Assembly (NCBI RefSeq): GCF_905171765.1
Contig: NC_053390.1
Location: forward strand, 581,462,471-581,526,470
DNA length: 64,000 bases
Origin: Bufo bufo
Taxonomy: Eukaryota > Chordata > Amphibia > Anura > Bufonidae
Reading direction: 5' to 3'
Position 1 is the stretch's first letter. Each line of letters begins with the position of its first letter. Positions 53,243 to 64,000 of the stretch are shown in pieces. Made by a program: the position numbers and the translations under genes. The notes beneath the pieces were generated by a model, which was not told the origin of the DNA, did not search any database, and worked only from the letters and a program-made list of their open reading frames with translations.

Positions 53243-54393
53243 GGGGTTAGGGGTGAAGGGGTTAGGTCAAGAATTTTGCAGGTTTGGGAAGAGGCTATGT
53301 GCTCCCCTGCCCCTTGCCACAAAGCTCTGAGGAAAGGGAGGCCCAAGCTGAACTCTCGCACCAGGGCCCATGAGCCTTTAGCTATGCCCCTGGGTCTTCC
53401 CATTATGTAACAGAAAATATGATAAGATTAAAAAAGAATTTATGCAACATCAAGATAAAAAGTAAGGGGAAAAAGATGAAGTGACATTGTATTATATGTA
53501 CCATCTGTCTCGGGGAGCTTTTATCTCTGTTTCTACTAGCGCAATGACATCCGTCTAAAAGTCACGACTATTGTGATGGAACCATTTTTGGATGAATCTA
53601 GTACCAGTCATACATTCTGCTGCAGACTGCACCAGTATTGCCAGTATGGAAAAATTGAAGATATTAAACACAGTACTGTGTTTAATAAACTACATCCTAT
53701 AATACTGACTATTTTAACAATGATCAGGATTAGCAAGTGACATAAAATCCTCACTTCTATTTATGCAGGGCATATATTTTCACAGACAACTTTCATTTGG
53801 AAAAAGTGACATACATGACAATGACAGTTGGTTATAAAATCCTATTAATTTAGGAAGCAGATGGCATAAATATGCTTTGATGATATAGATAAAAATGGAA
53901 CTCTCAGTTACAGAGCACATCTAAATGAGTACATTAAATTGCAATCAGTCATGGTGTTACTGTTTATAGAGTACATTTATAGTCTTGAAGATCATTTCAC
54001 TAACACTTAACTGACTGAAAATCCATTAATGCCTTATATGTTTATACCGGTCAACTTTTTATACCTCTAATAGTAAAATAAAATCATTAATAAAGGTAAT
54101 TCGTCATCCTATTTTTGCTTTGTACAAAATGTCATTTTTTCTGGTGTAGAAAAGTTATAAATGCTAGCCTAAGTCCTAGTTTGCAACAATATTTGTGTCA
54201 TTTGTCCTTCTTGCAACACTGTTGCCATTTTTGACAGTCTGTGATCAGAGACAACTTTGAACATTAACTTTTAACCCATAAGATGCCATGGTCAATTGGT
54301 CCCAGTGACCAAATGGTCTTCCTTCACAAGATCTTGGTGGAATTCAGTTGTGGCAGGGCTTAATCTATTACACCTCTCATTTACCATCTTGCG
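53243..54393. other. Mostly unassigned AT-rich sequence
   Basis: 53243-53410 has CCCCTTGCCACAAAGC and GGGCCCATGAGCC, which looks like worn transposon sequence. From 53410 on I see no repeat end, coding frame or RNA gene that I can support; this could be the least disturbed host DNA in the window. Confidence 0.45.
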
Positions 54394-54410
54394 TAGGGAT
54401 GAGCAAACCC

Positions 54411-54487
54411 AAATTTGGCCGAACCGATTCAACGCAAGCATCCATGGGTTCCATGGATGCTTGCGTTGAATCGGTTCGGCCAAATTT
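54411..54487. repeat. Perfect hairpin, 37-bp arms and 3-nt loop
   Basis: Arms 54411-54447 and 54451-54487 are exactly complementary around GTT; the arm begins AAATTTGGCCGAACCGATTC. It lies 17 bp inside the hAT-K terminus. Confidence 0.95.
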
Positions 54488-54954
54488 CAGTTCAAAGTTT
54501 GGTTTGGGTACCCGAACTTAACCCTGAACACAAACTCCATAAAATGGCTGTAAAATAGTCATAGAAAGGGCTAGAGGGCTGCAAAAGGAAGCAAAAGGTA
54601 AGAGCAGGACAATTATCCTGCAAACAAATGTGGATAGGGAAATGACTTAAAATAACATGGAATACATACAAATAAAAATTAATAATCTTGAACCAGGAGG
54701 CGAAGGTCCAAGAGGAGTATGAAGTTGAGGATGTGGTGGACGTGGTGGTGTAGGTTGAAGAGGCGGAATCGGAAGCCAACACTGTTTTTGTGTTTTTATA
54801 TTTTTTTATCTGTTAAATCTGGGTGTGACATATAGCGGTATACTTCTCTACTCTGCCGATATAACAAATAATAATCTTGAACCAGGAGGTGGAGTTCTGA
54901 GTGGAGGAGGAGGAGTTGGATGTAGCAGTGTAGGTGGAATAGGTGGAGGAGGTA

Positions 54955-55625
54955 GCCTCCAGTGGACTACAGGCCCGAAAAATTATTCATTCACCGGACA
55001 GAAAACATCAAGTGATTATGTAGCTGGAGGTATATTAGACGGTCATTGGATATCAATTTTACTGCAGGCCAGTGGAGTACAGGCCCCAAACATTAGGCAT
55101 TCACCGGACAGAAAAGATCAAATGATTATGTGGCTGGAGGTATATTAAACGGTCAATTGATATAAATTTTACTGCAGCCCAGTGGACTACAGGCCCCAAA
55201 AATTATTCATTCACCGTACAGAAAAGAACAATTGATAATGTGGCTGGAGGTACATTAGGCGGTGACCGTAAAACAATTTTACTGTTGGCCAGTTAGATTA
55301 CAGGCCCCAAAAATTAAGCATTCACCGTACAGAAAAGATCAAGTGATTATGTGGCTGGAGGTATATTAGACGGTCAATGGATATAAATTTTACTGCAGAC
55401 CAGTGGACTACAGGCCCCAAAAATTATTCATTCACCGGACAGAAAACATCAAGTAATTATGTGGCTGGAGGTATATTAGACGGTCATTGGATAACTATTT
55501 TACTTCAGGTCAGTGGAGTACAAGCCTCAAAAATTATTCATTCAACGTACAGAAAAGAACAAGTGATTATGTGGCTGGAGGTATATTAGACGATCATTGG
55601 ATATCAATTTTAGTGCAGGCCAGTA
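54955..55625. repeat. About 107-bp tandem array in hAT-K
   Basis: Six units with AAAATTATTCATTCACCG, ATTATGTGGCTGGAGGTATA, TTAGACGGTCATTGGATA and AGTGGACTACAGGCCC. Located downstream of the transposase, between gene and terminus. Confidence 0.88.
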
Positions 55626-55994
55626 CAAAATCATGTCAAATACATATGTTTAAAAGAACTAAAAATATAAAATTGGATTAAAAACATGGCTAACGAAATC
55701 CCCCCTCTTGAAAAAAAAAAAATCATAATAGTTGAAATTCGATAACACATGGTCGTCACTGGTGTTATATTCCTCCGTGGCCCCAAACATTAGGCATTCA
55801 CAGAAAAGGCCTTTTATGCCCATGTATTTACATAAGACAGGGACCATTATTTGTTCTGGGTGGTGGCTGATATGTGTGGGAAGGCATGAGGAAATTCAAT
55901 TAAACGTGGTCATCAAAGGTGTTGAAATCTATGCCTCATTCATTTTTAGAAATGTGAGGTAATCCACACTGTTGTGAGCTAGGCGAGTGCTCTT

Positions 55995-58900
55995 ATCGGT
56001 CACGATCCCATCTGATTAGCTTAAAGACCTTTTAGACAGGACACTCGACGAGGGGCAAGCCAAGAGTTCCATAGCAAATTGTGCCAGCTCTGGCCACAGG
56101 TCAAGCCTGCACACCCAGTAGTCAAGGGGTTCCTCGCTTCTCAGAGCGTCCACATCGGCCGCTATTCCGATGTAGTCAGACAACTGTCAGTCTAGTCGTT
56201 CCCTAAGGCCAGATCTTGAGGGCGGCTGTCAATGGGTTGAATGCAAGAATGATCTCATATCCGAAGTGACCAACACATTTTCAAACCGCCCTCTTCTTGT
56301 GTGCGCTGTAGGATTGTTACCCGCAACTGTTTCTCTGTGGGTAGAAATTCCTCTGCCAGCGCCTGCAACAGCAGAATGCAGCATCTCTCAAAGCAAGGCC
56401 TGAAAATGCTGCATTCTGACAGCCCTCTGTGATGCGGGTAACATGTCCGCCATTTTGTGTTTGTACCGGGGGTCAAAGTACGTTGCCACCCAGTACTAGT
56501 TCTTTCCATTTATTCTTTTTATACGGGGGTCCCTCTTCAAACACTGGAGCATGAAGGCTCTCATTTGTACTAAATTGGAAGCAATGGAGCGGCCTGGCTC
56601 CTGCTCATCGCCCAGGAGAATGTCGTCCTCAGTCTCCTCCCCCCAGCCACGGACAACACCAGGGATCCCAGAAAAGTTTGCTCTTCTTGCTCCTCCTCCT
56701 TCCCCCAGCCACCATCCTCTTCTGACTCCTCTTCAGACTCATGCTGACTTGTCTCAGATGGAGTAGCTCCCACTGGGAATTCATTCAGCATTGCGACTTC
56801 CTCATCTTCCTGTTCCTGCTCCTTGACGGCTTGATCAATAACACGACGCAATGCACGCTCCAGAAAGAAGGCGTAAGGTACAATGTCACTGATGGCGCCC
56901 TGGCTGCGACTGACCAGTTTGGTGATCTTATCAAATGGCTGCAGAAGTCTGCATGCGTTGCGCATGAGCAGCCACTGGCGCAGTGGAAAAAAAACAAGCT
57001 CCCAGAACCTGTGCTGCCGCAGAGTTCGTACAGGTAGTCGTTAACGACAAGTTTCTGTTTGAGCAGCCTATCAAGCATATACAAGGTGGAGTTCCAGCGC
57101 GTTGGGCGGTCATAAATCAGACGTCTGACGGGCAAGTGGTATTGCCGCTGAATGTCAGCAAGGCGAGCCATGGCCGCGTAAGATCTACTAAAATGGCCAG
57201 AGATTTTCCTGGCCTGCCACAAGACGTCCTGGACCCCGGGGTATTTGCAACGAATCGCTGCACAACTAAGTTCTGGATGCGTGCCATGCACGGCACTTTG
57301 GTCATTTTGCCCTGTTTGAGCGCGCTCAGCAGATTGGCACCGCTGTCGCACACCACTTTACAACTGTCAAATTGAGCGGGGTTAGCCACTGATCGGCCTA
57401 TGACCGCAGACCTGAAAGGAGTGCAGGACCGGTGTGGCTTTTGACTTCCAGGCACAACAGCCGCAGCACAGCATGGCAACATCTCACCGGGCACGTCGAA
57501 TAGGCTCTGGGGAGCTGGGGGGGGGGGTGCAGCGGAAGAGGCGGTAGCAGTGGAAAAGGAGGAGTCAGCCGAGGTAGAGACAGAGGATGGAGTAGGAGGA
57601 GGAGAAGAAGAGTCAGGCGTGCATGCAATCTGTGGCGGTAACACCAAATCCACACGGGTGCCACGGGTTGCATGCTTGACAGCTGTCAGAAGGTTTACCC
57701 AGTGGCCAGTAAAAGTTATGTACCTTCCCTGTCCATGTTTGCTAGACCACGTGTCTGGTCAGATGTATCTTGGCACTGACACTGTGTGCCAGATACATTC
57801 ACTTGCCGATGAACATGGCCATATTGCTCTGGGATGCCCTTCTGGGAGAAATATTTCCTTCCGGGGACCTTCCATTGAGGTGTGCCAATGGCCACAAATT
57901 TTCTAAAGGCCTCTGAGTCCACCAGTTTATATGGCAGTAGTTTCCGGGCTAGCAGTTCCGACAAGCCGGCGGTCAGACGTTCGGCAAGAGGGTTATCCGG
58001 CGTAATCAACTTTTTACATTCGAACATTGGGCCACGGAAGCCTGCCTTTTGCCAGATGAAAACAACAACGGCACAGTGTAAGATGGAGTGGAGGACAAAT
58101 GGGAGAGAGGAGAAGGAGAAGGGCAGGACGCGGAGAGCCGGGAGTATGGCTTTGTGGGTTCTGATGGTGTTGCTCCCACTGGGCTCGGTGATGGGAGGCC
58201 AGGTGCCTTCTTAAGGCGTTCGTCCTTAGGGGAGTGTTGGGCTTACCGCGACTTATGCATTGACAGCACAGGCTGCAGATGGCAACACTATTGTCAGCAA
58301 CTGGTTAAAAAAAAAACACACTGCAAAGCTATGTGACGGCATCCTGGGAGCGCCAGATGTGACCGTGCATGGTGGATGGCTCGCTCCAGATACATTTGCA
58401 GTCTGCTTTATGCCTCCTGTGCACTGAGAGTTCTGCCTGCTTCTCCTCCTTCTCTTCCCTTTCTGCTGCTCCGTCTCTCCCTCTGAACTCCCCTCCTCTT
58501 CTTCTCTTGTGGGCACCCACGTGATGTCCATCGACACGTCATTATCGTCACCTTCACCACCACTGACATTAGAGATCTCGGAGTAGGCAGCAACAGCGGG
58601 GGCCACCATCCTTGGGCTTATCTGGGTACTGTCGTCAGACCACTAGGTGGCGGAAGTTCCTACCTCCTCTTCCTCATCTGATGCCAAGAATGGTTTCGCA
58701 TCGGTAAGGTCTGGGAATGGATGGGAAAATTATTTTTCTGACTATAGTGGAGGGGCTATGGTGGTGGTGGTGCTGGTGGTGTCTTTTGGGGGTGCACACA
58801 GCAGAGAGTGAAGAGGGTGCTGATACAGAGGATGAGGAGGGTGCAGAAGCGGAAGGCTGAGTGAGCCACTCAACCATCTCTGGTGTCTCCTTTGACATAA

Positions 58901-59009
58901 TCGCACGCACCTTCTCCAACTTCCCTCTTAGGCTCTGGCCTGGTGCACCTGCCCATTCCCTACAACCGCTTGGGAATGGCCTACCTCTTCCTCTGTCTGT
59001 CATTTTCAA
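55995..59009 (-). pseudogene. hAT-K transposase, frameshifted
   Basis: Minus strand, 59009 to about 55995. N-terminus MKMTDRGRGRPFPSGC, acidic and basic tracts to 58253 (BED region decayed), LAERLTAGLSELLARKLLPY and KLVDSEAFRKFV at 57960, HLTRHVV-like first-Asp region disrupted near 57750, serine/proline-rich linker, KVVCDSGANLLSALKQGKMT (second Asp), VPCMARIQNLVVQRFV (CxxH position reads CxxR), DRPTRWNSTLYMLDRLLKQK, LQPFDKITKLVSRSQGAISD, acidic run, and a C-terminal dimerisation piece EEPLDYWVCRLDLWPELAQF near 56080. Full domain order, many frame changes. Confidence 0.85.
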
Positions 59010-59111
59010 AATGATCCTGTGACAAAGTCCCTATAGAAGAGCAGTATTTGTGGAAGCAGGTATATCGCAGGCCTCAATCAATATTTTGTAGAAGCCGGTA
59101 TACCAATACCG

Positions 59112-59814
59112 TGTCACAAAGAGGGGGAGGGGGTGGTTCACCACTGACTCCACCCACACCCCTGTCCCTACCTACTTGCACTGTCCGTCCTAGGTAATGG
59201 AGCACAACTGAGCGACGTTCCCTAGCCTACGTAAGTGCGGAGGGACAAACAAGACAAACAAACATAGAATGGTCAACAAGCCGAGTCATAACCTGGAGGT
59301 AACTACAGTACAAGAGGATTAGCAAAGACAAGTCAAAAACAGCCAAAGTCAAAAACCAGGAGAAGCTAAGCAGACACAAGGAGCAAGCAAGGACGTAGAC
59401 GATCAATGAGTCGGGAGTCAAAAGCCACGGAATCACACAAGGAACACTGGATAGGACCTTATTCACAGGCAACCTGTGTCCAGCAGGTTGCCTGTATATA
59501 TAGTGGGGAAGAGGAGTCATGTGACGTGGCCAGCACCACATAACTCATTCCCATCAAGAGGAGTCATGTGATGTGGCCAGCGCCACATGACTCATTCCCC
59601 TGCAAGTAGCCGAGTGCTCAGCTCGGCGCTCGGACTACTTACAGTTGTCATAGGAGTGGAGGACGCCGACCGTGCTAAGGGGTGGGTGCGGTCGGATCCT
59701 CCCCGCCCCCCATTGCTGTGGAGACGAGGATGCAGCGCACGTCCTCACTCCATACTAGCCGCAATGCGCCGGTGGCACTGAGGAGGGGGAACGTGAAGCC
59801 GGTGCCTCGTGACA
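59112..59814 (-). mobile_element. 3' LTR of gypsy-I
   Basis: On the minus strand it starts TGTCACGAGGCACC at 59814, after the polypurine tract AAAAGGGTGGGTAC, and ends CTTTGTGACA at 59112. A 47-bp internal duplication (GGAGTCATGTGA...CATTCCC) lies at 59505-59600. Related to the solo LTR at 11161-11851. Confidence 0.85.
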
Positions 59815-62113
59815 GTACCCACCCTTTTACAAAGGGCCACCAGACCCAAAGTCACCGGAGAAGGTTTGTCAGGATGATCATGATGAAACTTTTTAATCAA
59901 TCTAGTCGCATGAATCCGATTAACTGGTACCTAGGACCTTTCCTCAGATCCATAACCCTTCCAATAAACCAGGTATTGAAATGAGTTTCGAACTCTCCTG
60001 ATGTCAATGATTTTAGAAAAGACAAATTCATTTTGGTCATTCACTTGTACAAGGGGAGGAATTGTAAGCAATGATTTGTGAAATACATTGTGAATACGGA
60101 ATGAATCTAGCAGCTTCAACTTAAAAGATACAGGATTAATAACATCGAGGATCTCATATGGACCAATAAAACGCGGTGCAAACTTCCTGGACGACACCTT
60201 TAGCCAAACCTTTTCTCCTACCTGAAAGTCCACCCCTCTGTGCTCAGTTCTGACATTACCCTATCAGCTTCAGGATTAGGTGAAGGAACAGATGAACCAG
60301 AATTATATCGAGGGTAGAAACCAAAATTGCAGAAAAACGGAGACACCCCAGTGGAAGAGTTCACACGGTTATTAATGGAAGGTATTTTACCCATAACTGC
60401 TGGTATCAGAGATGTAAGATCTTAGAAATTGTTCAACAGCCTGATTAAGCCGTTTGGTTTGTCCATTGGTCTCAGGATGAAAAGCTGATGAAAAGGACAA
60501 AGATATCTCACATCTCTGACAAAAAGCTCTCCAAAATTTGGAGACAAACTGGACACCCCTGTCAGACACAATGTTTTCAGGAACTCCATGCAATTGTACC
60601 ACTTGTTCCAAAAAAAAAGAGTCTTGGCATTCGGGAGCTTGGCTAGAGGAATGAAGTGTACCATTTTACTGAATCTATCGACCACTACCCAAACCACTGA
60701 CTTACCCTCAGAGGGTGGCAAGTCAGTAATGAAATCCATAGAAATGTGTGACCAGGGTTTCCTAGGAATTGGTAGTGGTTGGAACTCACCAGCAGGACGC
60801 GTTCTTGGAGACTGGGATTTGGCACATACCTCGCAAGCAGAGACATAATACCTGACATCCCTAGATAACGTGGGCCACCAATAAGACCTGGATACAAGTT
60901 TCCTGGTGCCCTCAATACCGGAAGCAGCCAGAGACGGAAATGCCTTGGAACAAAAAACTTATCTGTGGGTGTCTGTGCCGTAGCTAGATGCTGCTCTGCC
61001 TCAATATGAGATGCAAGATCCGTGGATAATGCTGCCACAATGATGTTAGCTGGTAAGATGGGTTCAGGAGGAATGTCAGGGGGTTGAAATGCACAAAAGC
61101 TTCGAGACAAAGCATCAGCCTTCACATTCTTACTTCCTGGCCTAAAAGTAATAGAGAAGTTAAAACGCGTGAAGAATAATGCCCATCTAGCTCGACGAGG
61201 ATTTAGCCTTTTCGCAGACTCAAGAAACAACACATTTTTATGGTCAGTGACAACAGTGATACAATGTCTCCACTCCTCAAAAGCCCATTTGATGGCTAAC
61301 AATTCCTGATTACCAATATCATAGTTTCTCCCAGTGGGAGAGAACTTCCATGAGAAAAACGCAGAAGGTCTTAAATTAGTGAGGCTAGAGGGTCTCTGGG
61401 AAAGAACAGCCCCCACCCCATCCTCAGAAGCATCCACCTCCACTATGAAAGGTTTCTCTTGATCTGGCTGAATCAAGACTGGGGCGTTCCTAAAAGATCT
61501 TTTAAGGGTTTTGAAGGCTTTAATGGCCTCCAAAGCCCAGTTAACAAAATCCACCCCCTTCTTAGTAAGGTCGGTCAAAGGTTTAGCAATTACCAAAAAT
61601 GTTTTGATAAACTTACGCTAATAATTGGAGAACCCTAAAAAGCGCTGTAAGGCTTTTAGGGATGACGGTCTCACCCAGTCTAAAATAGCTTGTACCTTAT
61701 CAGGATCCATTTTAAATGCATGCAGAGTGAGGACATAGACAAGAAAAAAAGTTCTTGCACCCCAAAATTGCATTTTTCTAACTTAGAAGTTGATTTTTTC
61801 TTAGAATATCAAGTACTTGTTTGATATGCATAACATGAGAATCCCAACTCAAAGAAAAAAACAAAATATTATCAAGATACACAATCATAAATTTGCCAAT
61901 AAATTCCCTGAAAATGTCATTCATGAAATTTTGAAAAACTGCAGGAGCATTACTAAGCCCAAAAGGCTTGGCCAAATATTCAAAATGTCCCTCCGGAGTG
62001 TTAAAAGCAGTTTTCCATTCGTCTCCCGAGTCCCCAAATCGAGTTTGGAAAACCATGAAGCCCCCAGAACCTGATTGAACAGATCGGGAATTGAAGGAAG
62101 GGAATATTGATTC
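59815..62113 (-). pseudogene. Gypsy-I pol (RT, RNase H, integrase), interrupted
   Basis: Reading down: [20 protein letters not shown] then LDL (62090), [37 protein letters not shown] (the YxDD reads YLDN), then RNase H in a long frame 61596-60685 with [51 protein letters not shown] and [12 protein letters not shown]. Integrase: [60 protein letters not shown], and a chromodomain at 60030 with FVFSKIIDIRRVRNSFQYLV then YWKGYGSEE. Cut at 62114 by a TTAA element inside RT; gag and the 5' LTR are off the window. Several frameshifts. Confidence 0.9.
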
Positions 62114-62309
62114 TTAACCTGTTTAGGACATAGGGCGTACCGGTACGCCCTGATGTCCCGGTACTTAAGGACACAGGGTGTACAGGTACGTCCTATGTAT
62201 TTCCGATCACGGCGGGCGGTGATCGGAACCCGGTCCCTGCTCAAATCATTGAGCAGACACCTTGGGTAAATGCGCGGGGGGGTCCCGTGACCCCCCGTGT
62301 CGACGATCG

Positions 62310-62575
62310 CCGCAAACCGCAGGTCAATTCTGACCTGCGGTTTGCGGTTTTTACATGCGGCGGCGGTGCTATCGGGTCCCCGTGGGGCTGAGGGGGGGGA
62401 CCCGATGGCATGGAAGGCAGCGTGATGCCTGCCTGAGGCATCGGCGCTGCCTTCCGGTGAGGAGCCTGTGAGATCCAGCCTCCTGGATCTCACAGGCCGG
62501 AAGCTGTATGAGTAATACAGACTGTATTACTCATACAGCCAATGCATTCCAATACAGAGGTATTGGAATGCATTG
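62310..62575. repeat. Series of four perfect hairpins
   Basis: Arms 62310-62326/62331-62347 (17 bp, CCGCAAACCGCAGGTCA); 62464-62478/62483-62497 (15 bp, GCCTGTGAGATCCAG); 62503-62520/62522-62539 (18 bp, GCTGTATGAGTAATACAG); 62540-62555/62560-62575 (16 bp, CAATGCATTCCAATAC). The last three are almost contiguous. Confidence 0.95.
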
Positions 62576-63337
62576 TAACGGATTAGACCCCCAAAAGTTG
62601 AAGTCCCAAAGTGGGACAAAAAAATAAGTAAAAATAAAAGTTGAAAAAATAAAGTTTTTCCCCCCAAAAATTAAAACTTTCAAGTAAAAATAAACAAAAA
62701 CGTCATTTTCTCCAAATAAAGTAAAATAAAATTGGTAAAAATTAGGAAAAAAAAAAGTTTACATATTAGGTATCGCCGCATGCGTATCGACCGGCTATAT
62801 TAACATATCACATGACCTAACCCCTCAGATGAACACCGTAAAAAATTAAAAATAAAAACTGTGCTAAATAAACAATTTTTTTGTCACCTTACATCACAAA
62901 AAGTACAACAACAAGCGATCAAAAAGGTGTATGCTCACCAAAATAGTACTAATCTAACCGTCACCTCATCCTGCAAAAAATGAGACCCTATCTAAGTTAA
63001 TCGCTCAAAAGCTGAAAAAACTTTGGCTCTCAGACTATGGAGACACTAAAACATGATTTTTTTTTGTTTCAAAAATGAAATAATTGTGTAAAACTTACAT
63101 TAAAAAAAAAGTATACATATTAGGTATCATCGCGCCCGTAATAACCTGCTCCATAAAAATATCACATGACCTAACCCCTCAGGTGAATACTGTGAAAAAA
63201 AAAAGTGTAAAAAATTTTTTTTTTGTCACCTTACATCACAAAAAATGTAATAGCAAGCTATCAAAAAGTCATATGCACCCCAAAATAGTGCCAATCAAAC
63301 CGTCATCTCCTCCCGCAAAAAATGAGACCCTAACTAA

Positions 63338-63857
63338 GGGTACTTTCACACTAGCGTTGTTTTAAACCGGCGTTCAATTCCGACACCGGAACTGCCCGCC
63401 GGATCCGGAAAAACGTGTGAAAACGGATTACATTTGAATCCTGATCAGGATTTTGATCACAATGAAAAAATGCATTGGAAAAAACGGATCCGCCATTTAT
63501 GGACTTATCATTTTTTTTTCACATTTTTGGGGTTTAACATGCAAAAGCCGGATCCGGTTTGACTGAACACACAGCGCCGGATCCGGCGTTAATGCAAGTC
63601 AATGGGAAAAAGACCGGATCCGGCGTTCAGTCAAAGTGTTCAGGATTTTTGGCCGGAGGTAAAAATACAGCATGCTATGTTTTTCTGAAAAGCCTGATCA
63701 GTCAAAAAGACTGAAGTGAAGACATCCTGATGCATCCTGAACGGATTACTCTCCATTCAGAATGCATTAGGATAAAACTCATCAGTTCTTTTCCGGATTT
63801 GAGCCCCTAGGACGGAACTCAGCGCCGGAAAAGAAAAACGCTAGTGTGAAAGTACCC
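63338..63857. mobile_element. MITE-E, PIF/Harbinger-like, TSD TAA
   Basis: TIR GGGTACTTTCACACTAGCGT is perfect at both ends, flanked by TAA (63335-63337 and 63858-63860). The interior is rich in CCGGATCCGG words. Inserted in the third internal repeat unit of the TTAA element. Confidence 0.88.
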
Positions 63858-64000
63858 TAAGATAATCGCCCAAAAACTGGAAAAAACTATGGCTCTCAGA
63901 CTATGGAGACACTAAAACATGATTTTTTTTGTTTCAAAATGAAATCATTGTGTAAAACTTACATCAATAAAAAAAAGTATACATATTAGGTATCACCGCG

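Larger units (their letters stand above)
54394..59111 (-). mobile_element. hAT-K, right part removed by gypsy-I insertion
   Basis: Left terminus TAGGGATGAGCAAACCCAAA at 54394, like other hAT ends here. Inside: a 74-nt perfect hairpin, a 107-bp array and a decayed transposase. It is interrupted at 59111 by gypsy-I (TSD candidate TACCG, 59107-59111); the rest must lie beyond the window. Confidence 0.8.
62118..64000. mobile_element. TTAA-target element with hairpin chain, runs off the window
   Basis: TTAA at 62114-62117 lies within gypsy-I RT, then CCTGTTTAGGACATAGGGCG. An 18-bp perfect palindrome (GGGCGTACCGGTACGCCC) follows at about 62134. From 62763 an approximately 345-bp unit recurs (ACATATTAGGTATC at 62763, 63114 and 63980 after discounting the MITE). 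The right terminus is not seen. Probably piggyBac-like by TTAA; inferred. Confidence 0.65.

Overview
The window is eukaryotic repeat-rich DNA, most likely from a vertebrate and probably from a frog. It carries Tc1/mariner, ZBED-type hAT, PIF/Harbinger MITE, TTAA-target (piggyBac-like), Penelope-like (PLE), Ty3/gypsy, Ngaro/DIRS-like and CR1/L2-like sequences together. It also has U2 snRNA-like and 18S rRNA-like fragments whose differences look like CpG decay. I found no convincing host exon, bacterial operon, CRISPR array or intact tRNA gene. The species call is inference from the transposon mix; the element calls rest on protein motifs, terminal inverted repeats (TIRs) and target-site duplications (TSDs) read directly from the sequence.

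Layout. 1-265: tandem U2 snRNA-like units. 958-3967: a decayed hAT transposase on the minus strand with an 11-unit 102-bp array upstream of it. 4285-6633: three Harbinger MITEs lying back to back at shared TTA sites. 6874-16968: a short hAT element with a perfect 8-bp TSD (TTTTATAG), split by a 9.6-kb compound of two PLEs; that compound carries hammerhead ribozymes, a solo LTR, a 1.58-kb Tc1 and a mosaic duplication. 17065-19844: a foldback element whose minisatellite reverses orientation, then a TTAA element. 20953-25425: a hAT remnant with a solo LTR, two LINE 3' ends in opposite orientations and another LTR. 25754-26799: a TTAA element with clean termini.

26950-47747 is one gypsy retroelement opened by successive insertions. 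A non-autonomous hAT (28738-46918) sits in its RNase H region. Two different Tc1 elements sit inside that hAT. The second Tc1 was itself hit by a 6.9-kb hAT (perfect TSD GTTTTGAG), another Tc1 and a complete gypsy with both LTRs (39990-45325). The outer hAT also contains an antisense piece of 18S rRNA gene.

47846-48895: a Tc1 with a 289-codon open reading frame. 49225-52649: a broken Ngaro-like element with gag, tyrosine recombinase and SGNH hydrolase but no reverse transcriptase. 52941-53242: a foldback MITE. 54394-64000: a second stack, in which a hAT is hit by a gypsy, that gypsy by a TTAA element with a chain of hairpins, and that by a Harbinger MITE.

Almost every coding region is broken, so the window reads as a record of insertion order rather than a working gene set. 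The parts that still look structurally competent are one hammerhead ribozyme core (10801-10831, minus strand), the Tc1 ORF at 47994-48863 (open, but missing part of its catalytic domain), the long gypsy integrase ORF at 43809-44759 and several clean transposon termini.
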